Source of the DNA: Panicum virgatum
Lineage: Eukaryota > Streptophyta > Magnoliopsida > Poales > Poaceae
DNA length: 64,000 nt
Assembly (NCBI RefSeq): GCF_016808335.1
Contig: NC_053139.1
Coordinates: 35,423,954-35,487,953, forward strand
Reading direction: 5' to 3'
Within the stretch, counting starts at the first letter, position 1. Every line of letters begins with the position of its first letter. The position numbers were made by a program, and so were the translations under genes. This document shows, piece after piece, positions 21,116-31,839 of this stretch. The notes under the pieces are model-generated. The model worked only from the letters and a program-made list of their open reading frames with translations. It ran no database searches and was not told where the DNA came from.

Positions 21116-21834
21116 GTATCAACAGAGAATCTCTGCCATTGTAAAAACAAATATTATTAAGTACAATAGTTCACTATTGAAGTGGAGTGCTGCACAGAAG
21201 ATCCTGAAAAAGAAGTGAGTGGCTGCAAGCCCGCAAAGTTGTTCGAGAAGACTTGGTCCATTGGTGCACACTACTAGCTAGTACGTATAAATTCAGAGTA
21301 CGGTGCACACTGCACTGCAGTTAGCAGAAAACAATCTAATTTACTAAGGATTGCATTCATGTGCAGCAGTAGTGTTTTAATGAGATTGGGCAGACGTAGC
21401 TTAAGGACGCCGAGGGAATCATCTCTGACCGGCTTACTCTCAATAATATTATCAAGCCATGCATTCTTGAATCTTGACCATGCATGCATACCCCGTTATT
21501 AATTTATCATATATTTGTTTCATATATGTTTTTTTAAAAATTCCTGTTTCCATCGTATAGAACATAACGAAAATGTTTTCGCTTTTGCTCCACGTTTTCT
21601 AAATAAATAAACAAACAGGTCATATTTGAAATACTGAGATTTTATTCTACAAAAAGGAAATACCAAAATTCTACCGGACTAACAAGCATGTATTGTGTTC
21701 GTTCAAAAACAAGCATGTATTGTTTCAAAATTGACGTCTGTGTAGTATGTACTCTCCTCACTTTGTAGAGGCTGGCAGCCATACGTGTAGAATTCGTCCC
21801 TTGGATACTGATGGCATTACTTTGACAGGAAGCA
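21116..21834. other. Intergenic, no gene seen
   Basis: Mixed-composition DNA between the CACTA element and a Stowaway-like MITE. Short frames only. Confidence 0.6.
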
Positions 21835-22374
21835 TACTCCCTTCGTCCTAAAATAAATACAATGCTAGGTTCAAAATTTGTCCCAAAATAAATGCCCACT
21901 TTGACCACATGCAAGAATGTCATTCTAATCTAAATGCAGTGCACGGCTCTAGTAAAAAAAAAAGAAACAGCATCAGCATGCTTGCATCTACGTGGAGCGA
22001 TCCTGTCCACTCATTCATGTTCCAGAACACTCTAGTGAAGGAAAAAAATTGCATGGGCGCCACGCGCACCAGCGACGGGTGCGCCCCCCTCGTGGCGTGT
22101 CGGGATTGGACGGAGTGCACGGGGGTCTCGCACGGCTCGCCCCCTCGCGTCCCTGCGCTCGATCGCTCCCGCCTCGGCCCCTCACGCGGCTCGTAGTGCT
22201 CGGCTCCGCCTGCGAATCGTCTTGTTGCGAACTGAATCATCTCGTAGCGCTCGGCTCCGCCTGCTAGCGGGAGGCTATCGTGACCTAGGTTTCCAGGTGT
22301 CCGCCGTCGATTTGTCTTCCCCTTACTACTGCCCACGGCGGAACAGTGGCGCCGGAATAGGTGCCATCTCAGCT

Positions 22375-24797
22375 ATGGAAGAAGGGCTGCGCTGCGAAGC
22401 CCTACCCGGCGACGGCCACGCCGCGGACGGAGCAGAAGGCAGTGACGGCCACGCCGTCGACGGAACAGCAGGCAGCGACGGCCACGCCACCGACGGGGCA
22501 GAAGGCGGCGTGCCCGCGACGTCCCTGGGCGATCGCGAGCAAGCTATTCTGTCGTCGTCGATCCTCAGGTAACTTGTGTGGCTGCTCCTCGCTTCATCAT
22601 GATCCCCATCCATGTCTTGGTTATTGATCCATGTTGTTACTCCCTGAGGAAGCTCCTACGATCCCTCATGATCGTTAGGGTTTATTATTACACCTCACTA
22701 TCAATTTTCCAAATGTAGATTAAATGCTCCTTCTGCGAATCATGATGTTGCTTGTGATCGTGGAGAAGAGGAACAACAAATACCACATGTTGGAGCAGTG
22801 GAGATTGAAGTACCAAATGAGGTAAAATAAAAGTAACAAACTTCACAAACGATATCTAATATTTTTTATTATGTTAGACCTTTAATTGATAATTATTTGT
22901 ACAGGATGTGGTTGATAAATATGCTGAGATGGCACCTAAAGTTGGAATGACTTTTGACTGTGAGAAAAAAGCTTATGAGATGTACAATACCTATGCTGGA
23001 CTTGTTGGCTTCAGTGTTAGAAAGAGCAGGACGAAGCGCCGCAAATCAGATGATAGTTTATCTTAGAAATATTTTGTTTGCAGTGGCCAAGGACTTCGGA
23101 AAAATGAGGCATCACAAAAAGATATTACAATGACCTGTTGTGATGCTCGTGTCCAGTTTAGTATCAGCAAGGAGAATGTATGGACTGTGCAAAAGATCGT
23201 AGTAGAGCACAACCATTATCTTTGCCAGTCCAAATAAGATACATAAGTTGAGGTCCCAACGAGAGATTATAGAGGCAGATAGAAAATTAATTGGGCAGGC
23301 ACGGCGGTCTGGAATTAAGCCATCCCAAGTTTTCAATTTTATGAAGGAGCATTATGGAGGGGAAGACAAAGTACCATTTACTAAGATGGATTGCTATAAT
23401 GAGATTGGTCGCGAGCGCAGACAGTACTTAGAAGGCAATGATGCACAAACATTATCTGAATATCTGAGAAATAAACAAGCCCAGGACCCAACATTTTTTT
23501 TATGCAGTTGAGGTGGACAAGGATACTGGTCATATAGCAAATTTCTTTTGGGCAGATGGTCAGTCTATCATGGATTACAAATGCTTTGGTGATGCTGTGT
23601 CCTTTAACACCACATTTCAAACAAATAAGTTTGAAATGCCTTTTGCTCCGATTCTTGGCACCAACCATCACAAGCAAACAATAATTTTTGGGTGTGCACT
23701 CATGTTCAACGAGACTATTCCATCATTTGTTTGGCTATTTGAGTCCTTTCTTCAAGCAATGTCTGGAAAGCACCCAAGCACAATTTTCACAGATCAAGAC
23801 GCGGCAATGGCAGCAGCAATTGCTCATGTATTCCCAAACACTGCCCACCGCCTATGTTTGTGGCATATTGGCCAAAATGCTGTCAAACATCTTGGTCCTA
23901 TAATTAAAGCGGCAGAGGACAAGGCAGAGGACGAGGCAGAGGACAAGTCAGGTAACAAGTTCAACAAGTTCTGGGCGGATTTCAAAAGTTGTATCTACGA
24001 AGACAGAGCAGAGATTTACTTCACAGAGAAATGGGATGAATTGTTGGCTAAATACAACCTTGAGGATAACACATGGATGTCAAACCTATATGCTTTGAGG
24101 GAAAAGTGGGCTGCGGTATACCGTGACTCATTTACAGCAGACATGCACTCGACCCAGAGGAGCGAAGGTATGAACAATGTCTTCAAGAAAACATTTCGTA
24201 GGAAACTTGGTCTTTCAGAACTCCTTGTAGAATGTGAAAATGTTATAGTCACTCTAAGGTCAAATGAGAAGGATGCTGATTTTCAGTCACGTCGAAAGAT
24301 CCCAGTTTGCTACATTCCAAATCTGCCAATGTTGAAAACTGCAGCTGAAACATATACGAGGAGGATGTATTCAGATTTTGAGGAAGAGTTTAAAAAACAA
24401 TTTACGTTGTCTTGTGAATTGTTGGAAGGTAATGGGACAAACTCCACATTCTTTGTTAAGTATATGCAATCTGAACGTGGAGCAACAGTACTATTGAACA
24501 AAGAAGATTCGACTATTACATGCTCTTGCCGGATGTTTGAATGCATAGGTATGTTAAGTATTATCTTCCAAGCTGTTTAAATTGCATCTTGTATCCTGAA
24601 ATATTATTTGTTTAAATTTGGAACTATATGTTTCAGGTTTATTATGCAAACATGCTCTTAGAGTCTACAATATGAATGGGGTATATAATTTGTTGAGCAA
24701 CATTGCATCTAAACTTTGGCTCCACAGTAGCAAAATGGGATCTATGAACATTGGTGAACATGTACTCTCATTTGTTGAGCTAGAAATTGGAGTTAAG
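22375..24797 (+). pseudogene. FAR1-like MULE transposase gene, inactivated
   Basis: Exons 22375-22568, 22719-22821, 22905-24548 and 24637-24797, all with GT-AG borders that keep frame. Exon 1 has a three-fold DGHA-x-DG repeat. Exon 3 starts with a FAR1-type zinc-binding domain ([40 protein letters not shown], then EHNHYL), then the MULE DDE region (FGDAVSFNTTFQTNKF, IFTDQDAAMAAAI, HRLCLWHIGQN, HSTQRSEGMNNVFK). The SWIM zinc finger is split by the last intron (TITCSCRMFEC / LLCKHALRVYN). Lesions: stop TAG at 23064-23066; one extra A near 23232-23234; one extra T in the run 23494-23501. The C-terminus after the SWIM motif departs from the usual FAR1 pattern. The family moves DNA by cut and paste; related domesticated genes are light-signalling regulators. 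Confidence 0.88.
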
Positions 24798-25060
24798 TAA
24801 TTTTAAGAGAGCTCCAAAAATCCATTTCAGCACTGGGCGCTAGACTTCGGGGGACAGGAGTAAAGTATGAAACAACATCATTTAGCTGTTTTTGAAAATT
24901 ATTTCTGAGCAACTTTGCATCTAAACTTTGGCTCCATAGTAGCAAAATGGGATCTATGAATATTGGTGAACTTGTACTCTCATTTGTTGAGCTAGATGTT
25001 GGAATTAAGTAATTTTAAGAGAGCTCAAAAATTTGATTTCAGCATTGCACATCCTGGGCG
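24693..25060. repeat. Direct repeat in the 3' region of the MULE gene
   Basis: About 150 bases starting GAGCAACATTGCATCTAAAC (24693) recur from about 24905 with few changes, including GGGATCTATGAA and TTTTAAGAGAGCTC. The repeat spans the last coding exon, so the last 35 residues are partly duplicated downstream. Confidence 0.8.
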
Positions 25061-26017
25061 CCAGACTTGAAAGAAAATTCTAAGTCTGGGCTGCCCGACC
25101 ACAGTGATGCTTAAGGAAGTTTGGAATTATTTTGTGAGAAATTTGCTTTGTATGACAGCAAGTTTTGTTGATGGTAAATAAGGTTTGGAAGTCAAGGTTT
25201 ACCATGGTTCCATTGGTTGGAATAGTAAAAGATGTTTACTAATTTTAATCTAACCTCAAAGATGGAATTTTGTCGCTGTCACGGAGTGTTAACTGAGAAA
25301 CTGAATGGCTGTAGTTCGCCCAGGAAGCGTAGCCGATGCGATGCGAGCCTGCGTTCGTGTGCGAGCGGGCTCGAAACCTGCGAGGGAGCCAAGCCGTGCG
25401 ATGGGGCAGGCGGGCAGCGCGCGCGATGGCGAGCCGCGCTTCCGCGCTCGGGACCCACACGTCCGGCGACGTCCAATCGTTGCACGCCACGAGGGGGTGC
25501 GCACCCAGCGCCCTGTGCGCGCGGCGCTCACGGGATTTTTTTCCTTAGTGAAGGCCAGCTTTGTTCAGCATTCTTTGAGCCTTCCTATTTCTTGTTTGAA
25601 GAAAGTTACTGGACATTTTCAATGGAAGCATTAAGGCTATTTATAAGGGTATTTTCGTATTTTCACATATATTTTGGTTTCCGTGCCCAATCCTAGAGTT
25701 GCAATTATTCTGGGACGGAGGGAGTACGTTGAAGCGGTAAACCCCATCAGATGTTTTGAAGTCCAGGAATCCTCATGGAGAGGGAAAATGCAGCAAGCAG
25801 ACACCATCAGTTACCACAAGATTGCGAGGTGGATGGATGTTTTGACAGTTGAATTCTTTGCGAGCACAGGTTTTGTTTAGTCGTGCGTGGCCATGACTTT
25901 CACGAGAATTCCCAGCTGAGGACATATGGTGACATGGCGAGGTCCTCCTGATGGTGATCCCTTCTTCAGATATCTCCAAACCTCTATTTTGTCTCTCTAC
26001 TAAAACCGCGTTGAACC

Positions 26018-27053
26018 ACCTTCAACTCGCAAGTCTTCTTTTCCCCTTGCTACAGTTGAGAGGAGGGGGAAAAGGCGACAGCGGCGCGGATTCGTCTTCC
26101 GGCGGTGATTTCACCGGCCCTCTTCCTCTCCGGCGGCCAGTCTGGCGTCGGAGAGGGAGGGCGGCCGGGAAATCGTCGTGCGGATGTATATATAGGTCTA
26201 GGGTTGTGTCTAGGTCTAGGATTTGCCGGAGGAGAGGTGCGGCTGCTCCTGTTCGTGTGCGGTTGAAGGCGGCGGCGTCCTCTCCTTCTCGGTCCGTGTT
26301 CCTTCCGCGGCTTGTCGGCGATGGCGGCGCGGCGGTGAGGATTTTGCTCCTCCAGGATCATCCGTGTGAGTCCTTCCGCTCGTTTGCTTCCTGTGAGGTT
26401 GGAGTTTGTCGAGTGGGAGCTCCTCCGCGATGGGCTTTTCCGACCGGCGTCGGCGAGGCGATGGCGACGGCGGCGCAGCGGAATAACGTCTCCAGGCCTC
26501 TTCCTCGCCCTGGTAGCGTTCCACTCCGGCGCCAACGGAGGGGTCGTGGAGCTATGTACAGGAGTCCGGGGCCGGTGCTTCATCATCTCGGTCAGGTGAT
26601 GCTGGTGCTGGCCTTTTTCTTCGGCAAGGGTGCGGAGCATGCTGTAGGGGTGGCGGATGGCTGGATCCAGCTCCTTCTTCCCTCGGCGACGCGAGTCGTC
26701 GACGGCGAGCTCGGATCTAGGGGCTGGAGGAGTTGGGGCGCAGCCCCGGTCGACGGGCAAACGCCGATGGCTTCTTCTACTACGACTCCGAGAAAAGCCT
26801 GTGGGCGAAGGGGCTTCTCCAGTTCGTGGGGACGCACGTCTTCTTCTCCGGCAGTGACGACCGGCGGCGAGGAAGTCGATTGCTGGCGGCTCGCGAAGGA
26901 TCCAGGGGCTTCATTGCAATTCCTCTTTTGTTTAGGGTCTTTTGTGTTGTTTGGCTGATACGGCTGCTTTTGTATCCTATACGTACGGTTCTGTTTTCGT
27001 ATGTGTACACGGATGTTTTCCTTATCTAAGAAATACAGAAGCGTATTATAAAA
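26018..27053 (+). mobile_element. Poly(A)-tailed retroposon (5'-truncated LINE or retroposed transcript)
   Basis: Flanked by perfect 16-base direct repeats AAAACCGCGTTGAACC (26002-26017 and 27054-27069). The + strand 3' end runs CTAAGAAATACAGAAGCG and then a TATAAAAAA tail. Variable-length duplication plus A-tail is the mark of LINE-driven integration. The body is GC-rich (about 26060-26900) with overlapping frames on both strands but no recognised reverse transcriptase, so it is either a truncated LINE with long GC-rich part or a copied host transcript. Confidence 0.65.
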
Positions 27054-27069
27054 AAAACCGCGTTGAACC

Positions 27070-27479
27070 TCTATTTTATCTCTCTACTAAAACCGCGTTG
27101 AATCGTTCCAAGTCATGAAATGATTCTCCTTTTTGACGAGCCGATCGATCTGATTACTTTCTGAAATGAAATCATTGCAGAGAATTCTGCTGCTGCTGCT
27201 GTTGCTGCGCAAAAAAGACTAATGGTTGGCTAAAGTGGTTGCATTTTTCAGGCACCTCACCATTCGCATGCGACTGTGGACCTGCTTGGACTATATATGC
27301 ACACCCACTAGCAATCTATGTAGTATACATGTCCAAATCAGAGCAATAACCTTTTGCACTTTATTTAATTTGTGCCTTCCTATGAAGCAACCTTTGCTAA
27401 GACTGTCCTCAACATTTTTAAAAAATAAAGATGAAAAAAAGAGACTGAAGTGACCCTCAGCCTAATTCTACGATTCAAT
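27070..27479. other. Intergenic, no gene seen
   Basis: AT-rich; 27067-27105 repeats the retroposon target phrase CTCTCTACTAAAACCGCGTT also seen at 25994-26013. Confidence 0.5.
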
Positions 27480-28150
27480 CTAAGGCTCGGGGGCTACTCC
27501 ATATGGAGCGCGAGTACTTCGCACACCATATATGATCAAGATTTTGAGGCTTGAGCACCTCACAGCCTCGAAGCAAACGGAAGTACTTGAAGGACTACTC
27601 GACGTATCTGAAGGAAGAGTCAGAAGCAACCAGAAAGATATTCTGACTACTTGAAGGACTCGAAGACGCCCAGTCAAGTACTCGACGCTTGCAGGACTCG
27701 GCTACGAAGAGCTCGAGGGCTTGTCAGACCCGGGGCAGCGGGACTGCTTACAGACATAGAATGTTCTAGAGTAAGGGATAGCTCATGGGTGTACCTTACC
27801 TCTTTTGTAACTACTCGAATAGGCGTAGAACTAGCTGTGGTACAAGAAAACTACCCGATCGTGTTGTAGAAGGACTCCAACTGTACTCAGGTAGGACTTT
27901 TCATGTAACCCTATCGCCCCGGATATATAAGGGCGGGCAGGGACCCCCTCAAAACACATCTACACTTAAGGCAATACAAACCACCACACAGGACGTAGGG
28001 TATTACGCAACTCGCGGCCCGAATCTGTCTAAATCTTCGTATTCCTTGCACCATCGAGTTCCAAAGCCATCGATTCCTACCTACAAACTCTATTGCTAAG
28101 AGTATCCATGAGCAGGCTCGGCGGTAAATACCGATAATTTTTTCTGATTT
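27480..28150 (+). mobile_element. Gypsy LTR fragment
   Basis: Contains GGCTCGGGGGCTACTCC at the left, a promoter with TATATAA at 27924-27930 followed by GGGCGGGCAGGGACCC, and the leader-like phrases ACGTAGGGTATTACGC and TTGCACCATCGAGTTCC. This succession is familiar from grass Gypsy LTRs. No coding region or clear TG...CA borders. Confidence 0.6.
27924..27930 (+). promoter_or_regulatory. TATA box of the Gypsy LTR fragment
   Basis: TATATAA inside the LTR-like segment; the leader phrases follow on the + strand. Confidence 0.5.
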
Positions 28151-28159
28151 TTCAACTCC

Positions 28160-28459
28160 AACACGCCCATTAGCTTCTGTCGGCATTGCCGGTGGCCGCA
28201 ATGACGAGCTACCGTCCACACTTAACACTATTTGCTCCTTCTTGCCATCCAATAGTACACAGACATGCATGATGCATAGCGTAGGTGTTGCAATGATGGA
28301 TTTAAATGTTCACGTGGACGACACTTGGACGCTAGTTGTTGGTTCTAGTTGCACTTGCAATTGCAACCACAGAGTTAGCGTCGGCCACGGATCATGGCAG
28401 GTCAGAGAATATGGCAGCACCGGGTCCCACTGGTATTTGTAGGCTACAATGGGCGTGTT
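28160..28459. mobile_element. MITE-like element with 12-17 base inverted ends
   Basis: Left end AACACGCCCATTAGC and right end (complement) AACACGCCCATTGTAGC. 300 bp, no coding region. Target duplication not clear, so the superfamily is open. Confidence 0.6.
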
Positions 28460-28526
28460 AGCTCAGGCTCCCATTCGAAGATTTGCTAGCTCAGTCTTTA
28501 AAAATACTCATAGGGATAGGATTTGC

Positions 28527-28598
28527 ATATGTGTTCATAAGGGTATGAGTGTGCGTCCATTGTGAGTGTCGGAGTTATACTGTGTGATCTAAAAAAAA
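28527..28598 (+). mobile_element. 3' tail of a poly(A) retroposon, second copy
   Basis: GTGTTCATAAGGGTATGAG, TGAGTGTCGGAGTTATACTG, GTGATCT and a run of nine A. Matches 4680-4766. Confidence 0.5.
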
Positions 28599-28821
28599 GC
28601 TCCGGCTCGTGTGAAAATAGCCTTCAACTGTGGCTCTTGTGGTAAATCGATCATCTATTTTTTTTATAGCGCTGAAGTCATTTAAAAAAATTTGATCATG
28701 GTAATTGGGTAATTTTTAAGAAAAAACTTTAGTGCTTAGCAAGGAAAAGAGCCGGAGCCGTGAAGCCAACTTCTGTCTTTTTTTAATTTTACTGTAAGCC
28801 ATTTTAGAGCTTCAATTCTTA

Positions 28822-29127
28822 GGGTCTCTTTGAATCCAAGTGCTAATGGATGAAAGTGCTTTAGCACTTCCATTCCATCTATTAGCCCATCCAAACAGGA
28901 GTGCTAATGCATGTGCTAAACTTTAGCCCACCCCAAAAAAGTGAAAAAGCATTAGCTGAATGAGAAGTGCTAATGGAAACCAAATCTTTAGGAAAAGGCC
29001 AACCTACCCCTAACTTTTTCCCTTCCCACCAATAAAGAAGAGAATCGAGGGATAAAAGTAGTCTTTTCTCACTTTTGCAGCTAAACTTTAGCCATAGATC
29101 CAAACAGGTATGTGTCCAAACAGGCCC
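28822..29127. mobile_element. Tourist-like (PIF/Harbinger) MITE, 306 bp
   Basis: Left end GGGTCTCTTTGAATCC, right end (complement) GGGCCTGTTTGGACAC; TTA on both sides (28819-28821 and 29128-29130), the PIF/Harbinger target duplication. The interior repeats the word AGTGCTAATGG. No coding region. Confidence 0.8.
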
Positions 29128-29571
29128 TTAAGGACATTTTGGGTAAAACTAATTTTCTGTTACTCGTTGGGTCACCGAAAGGCGGTGGGAGAAGCGCTGC
29201 CAGGTCTAGCAAATAGACGGAACGGAACAGATGTGCTTTCTACGAAACTTACTGGATAAAGATAAATACATGCCAAATGGAAATGATCTGGCCGGCCGGA
29301 CTGAGGAAATTAAAGTTTCATTCGTTATCATAATCACGCTCGCACACGGCACGTAAAGTTGGCACGTTGCCCGCGACATCCCAGCCGCATTGCTACATGC
29401 ATTTTTCCAACAAGTTTACATAACTCCTCCTTATTACTAGCTGGGTCAACAAGTTAAGAAAGGTCCATCCATTATCGATCCTTGTCGACCCAAATGCAAC
29501 GACGACCGCGACCCCATCCGTCCTCCATCCACTCGGAGTTGTCGAATAGCTAGCTAGGAAATAAGGCGCTG

Positions 29572-29579
29572 TATAAAAG
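29572..29579 (+). promoter_or_regulatory. TATA box of the small secreted-peptide gene
   Basis: TATAAAAG about 104 bases upstream of the ATG at 29683; a start of transcription near 29600 would give a leader of about 80 bases. Confidence 0.7.
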
Positions 29580-29682
29580 GCGGACCGGACCAGCCATTAG
29601 CCGAGGCAACCAACAACATATGCTACTACGTACCAGCAGCTAGCAAAGCAAGCGAAGCGACGACCAAGACAGTAGAGTGGCC

Positions 29683-30033
29683 ATGGGACTGGGAGGCAAG
29701 AGGACGACGACGCAGCTCTTGGCGGCAGCACTGCTGCTGCTCCTCTGCGTGTCTGTGCAACTCCAGGGCGCTTGCGGTGCTGCTGCAGAGGGCGAGATTG
29801 GCGAAGGAGGCGCTTGCGGTGCTTGCGGTGCTGCTGCAGAGGGCGAGATTGGCAAAGGAGGCGGGGGCAGCAGGCCCTACACAGGCAGCGGTTCCTACTC
29901 CAGTGACAGCGTTGAAACCTCCTCGCCCGGGGCATTCATAATTGCCTTGGCTCTCGCCCTCGGTACTCATCTTGATTGGTTACCTTACATTTACATACCT
30001 AGAGTGAAATATATAGTTATATCACCAGTTTAG
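29683..30033 (+). CDS. Small secreted glycine-rich peptide (about 116 residues or less), family not recognised
   Basis: Starts MGLGGKRTTTQLL, then a strongly hydrophobic AALLLLLCVSVQLQG: a clear signal peptide with likely cleavage near residue 29. The mature part holds an internal duplication, ACGAAAEGEIGEGG followed by ACGAAAEGEIGKGG, each with a Cys, then a Gly/Ser/Tyr-rich stretch and a hydrophobic AFIIALALAL. This last could be a GPI-anchor signal, or the exon may end there at the GT in CTCGGTACTC. The start was chosen because it follows the TATA box and leads straight into the signal peptide. A decayed tandem copy lies at 30118-30390. I expect an extracellular peptide; function unknown. 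Confidence 0.55.
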   Translation: MGLGGKRTTTQLLAAALLLLLCVSVQLQGACGAAAEGEIGEGGACGACGAAAEGEIGKGGGGSRPYTGSGSYSSDSVETSSPGAFIIALALALGTHLDWLPYIYIPRVKYIVISPV

Positions 30034-30117
30034 TAGCATGCTTGTGTATCTCTGTACGAGTTCAGCTCGTCGATCATATGTCTGTACAATTACGTACGCA
30101 CAAGGTATATTTCAATC

Positions 30118-30390
30118 TGACGCTCCTCTGCGTGTGCGCGCATCTCCAGGAAGGTTGCTGTGATGGTGTCGGCGAGAGAGGCGGTGGCGAGTCCAGACAC
30201 AGAGGCAGCTGTCCGTACTCCAGCGGTGGCGCCGGGGGACGCGACCCGCTTGGAGATAGTGGTGCTTTGAGGGTCTCCGCTGCCGCCGCCGCCGCCGCTT
30301 GTATCCTTTGCTACTCATCTTTATGCGGCGATTACCTAGAGTGAATTATTACTATATATATCAGCAGTTTAATCAGCAGCATGCATGTGC
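30118..30390 (+). pseudogene. Decayed tandem copy of the secreted-peptide gene, or its second exon
   Basis: CTCCTCTGCGTGTGCGCGCA at 30122 parallels CTCCTCTGCGTGTCTGTGCA at 29741. After CTCCAG the frame reads EGCCDGVGERGGGES, then RGSCPYSSGGAGG, ending in a stop after GDSGAL. The downstream phrases TACTCATCTT, ACCTAGAGTGAA, CAGTTTA and AGCATGC also match 29963-30040 in order, so this is a tandem duplication. The first half of the signal peptide is missing. Alternatively it is an alternative exon, since CTCCAG would serve as an acceptor. Confidence 0.5.
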
Positions 30391-30590
30391 AATTATCACG
30401 TAGTAGTAGTACACTGTATGTTATAGATGGTCGGCACTGTACTCGTCGGTATATAATTATCCACCCATGTTTCGTTTGTATGAATGGATGCACTGTATAT
30501 AATTATATATTGGCATGCATCGAAAACTTTTGTTTGACTGTGCACAGCGCCCTACGAGTTCAACTTGTTATATTCATGTTAATCTCTATA

Positions 30591-30913
30591 AGATGAAAGC
30601 CGACCCTGGAATCGGGCTAAAATTGAGCGCTCGCTTGGCCACGTCACCCTTATTTCTCACCCGTGCGATTATGATCTGGCGGTTGGAATGGGTAATCGCG
30701 AAGCGTCGCTCCAGCGCCGCCCCTAGCACGCTTCCTTCGGAGCTCCCCGCAGGCAGCCAGTGCCCTCCCGTCGCTGTCGAGCAGCGTCGGCGCGTCGCCA
30801 GCCTGCGCACCATGGGTAAATTTACGATTGTGAAGGATATGGATGCACCTTATGCTCTTGCTTTAGATGGTGTCTGTCCTCTTTATTTGACTCTGGTGTT
30901 TCCTAGGAAATAG
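30591..30913 (+). other. Open frame with uncertain status
   Basis: A frame open to the stop at 30911-30913 includes MGKFTIVKDMDAPYALA near its end. No family recognised; base composition rises in GC around 30700-30810. Could be a gene fragment carried by the neighbouring transposon debris. Confidence 0.25.
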
Positions 30914-30989
30914 TCATGGAGAGTAGCTCCACATACTCTTTATATCGCTCTTTGTCAGACGTGTACATCTTCTTAATATCCAACAGAAA

Positions 30990-31600
30990 TAAGCAAACAG
31001 CACGCTTGCCGTGTGCCAAATCGTTTGCCATGAGCCGTTTATCGGGCACACGGCAAAGGGAACATTTACCGTGTGCCTACAAAACAGCTCACGGCAAAGA
31101 CGTCGCACACGGCAAAGATTACATTTGCCGTGTGCCCCCCTAAAAAAACTCACGGTAAATTACGCCATACGGTCGACATGTTTCGTTGACCGTGGACTGG
31201 AAGAAAAAACCCACGGCAATACCTTTGCTGTGTGCCAGGGAAAGGTGCCATTTTTTGCCATGTGCATTGCCCTAGCACACGGTAAAGGTGTCATTGTTTG
31301 CCGTGTGCCAGGGGCTTGGCACACGGCAAACAGCCACTTGTTTGCCGTGTGCCACGCTGTTACGGCACACGGCAAACGCCCTTTTCAACGGGGTTCCGAG
31401 CACTGTTCTTTATTTTGTCGTGGGCCCAGAAAAGCACTCGGCAAAGTGTTTGCCGTGTGCCCGAAATGTAGCACACGGCAAGCAAGCTCTTTACCGACCG
31501 TTGTATGCCGTGAGCTGTTTGCCGTGTGTTACACTCGGCAAACACTTTGCCGAGTGTAAACCGGCCTTTGCTGTGTACCCCTGGCACACAGCAAACATGC
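30990..31600. repeat. Cluster of CACTA-type end repeats of a second family
   Basis: More than fifteen copies of TTTGCCGTGTGCC and its complement GGCACACGGCAAA, often in facing pairs. This is the subterminal style of another grass CACTA family. No CACTA terminus or target duplication was found, so it is a relic. Confidence 0.7.
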
Positions 31601-31839
31601 ACAGTCTGGATATATTTCTTGAGCAATTTATATATATCCTGATTTGTATTTTTTTCATACGGTAATTCATTTCAACAGTTGCTATTCCACCACCAAAGAA
31701 CCGTCTGGATATGGTGAGAAGCATGTATGGATTGCATTCTTACTTGTTATTTCAGAATTACGAGATATAAAGATGCCGCTGCTATGTTTGGGATGTTTTC
31801 CTGGAAGAAGTTGTTTCTGAAGGACCGGACATGCGACCA

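Larger units (their letters stand above)
22041..25544 (+). mobile_element. FAR1-like MULE (Mutator superfamily), 3.5 kb
   Basis: Long imperfect inverted ends: left GAAAAAAATTGCATGGGCGC onward and right (complement) GGAAAAAAATCCCGTGAGCG onward, sharing GGTGCGC, CCCCCTCGTGGCGTG and GATTGGACG over about 80 bases. Flanked by 9-base target duplications CTAGTGAAG (22032-22040) and TTAGTGAAG (25545-25553), one mismatch. A FAR1-like transposase gene lies inside. Length, ends and 9-base duplication fit Mutator elements. Confidence 0.87.
21837..25724. mobile_element. Stowaway-like MITE (about 375 bp) split by a MULE
   Basis: Left part 21837-22040 begins CTCCCTTCGTCCTAAAATAA after TA (21835-21836). Right part 25554-25724 ends TTCTGGGACGGAGGGAG before TA (25725-25726). 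CTCCCTCCGTCCCAAAATA with TA target duplication is the Stowaway (Tc1/mariner) signature. The internal phrase TTCAAAATTTGTCCCAAAAT is a second, inner repeat. The 3.5-kb MULE lies between the halves. Confidence 0.75.

Noticed and set aside
26050..26760. 236-codon - strand frame in the retroposon
   Set aside because: Arg/Pro-rich shadow in GC-rich DNA with competing frames on the other strand; no motif.
31011..31665. 182- and 125-codon frames rich in FAVCQG/TRQT words
   Set aside because: Translation of the GCCGTGTGCC repeat array.
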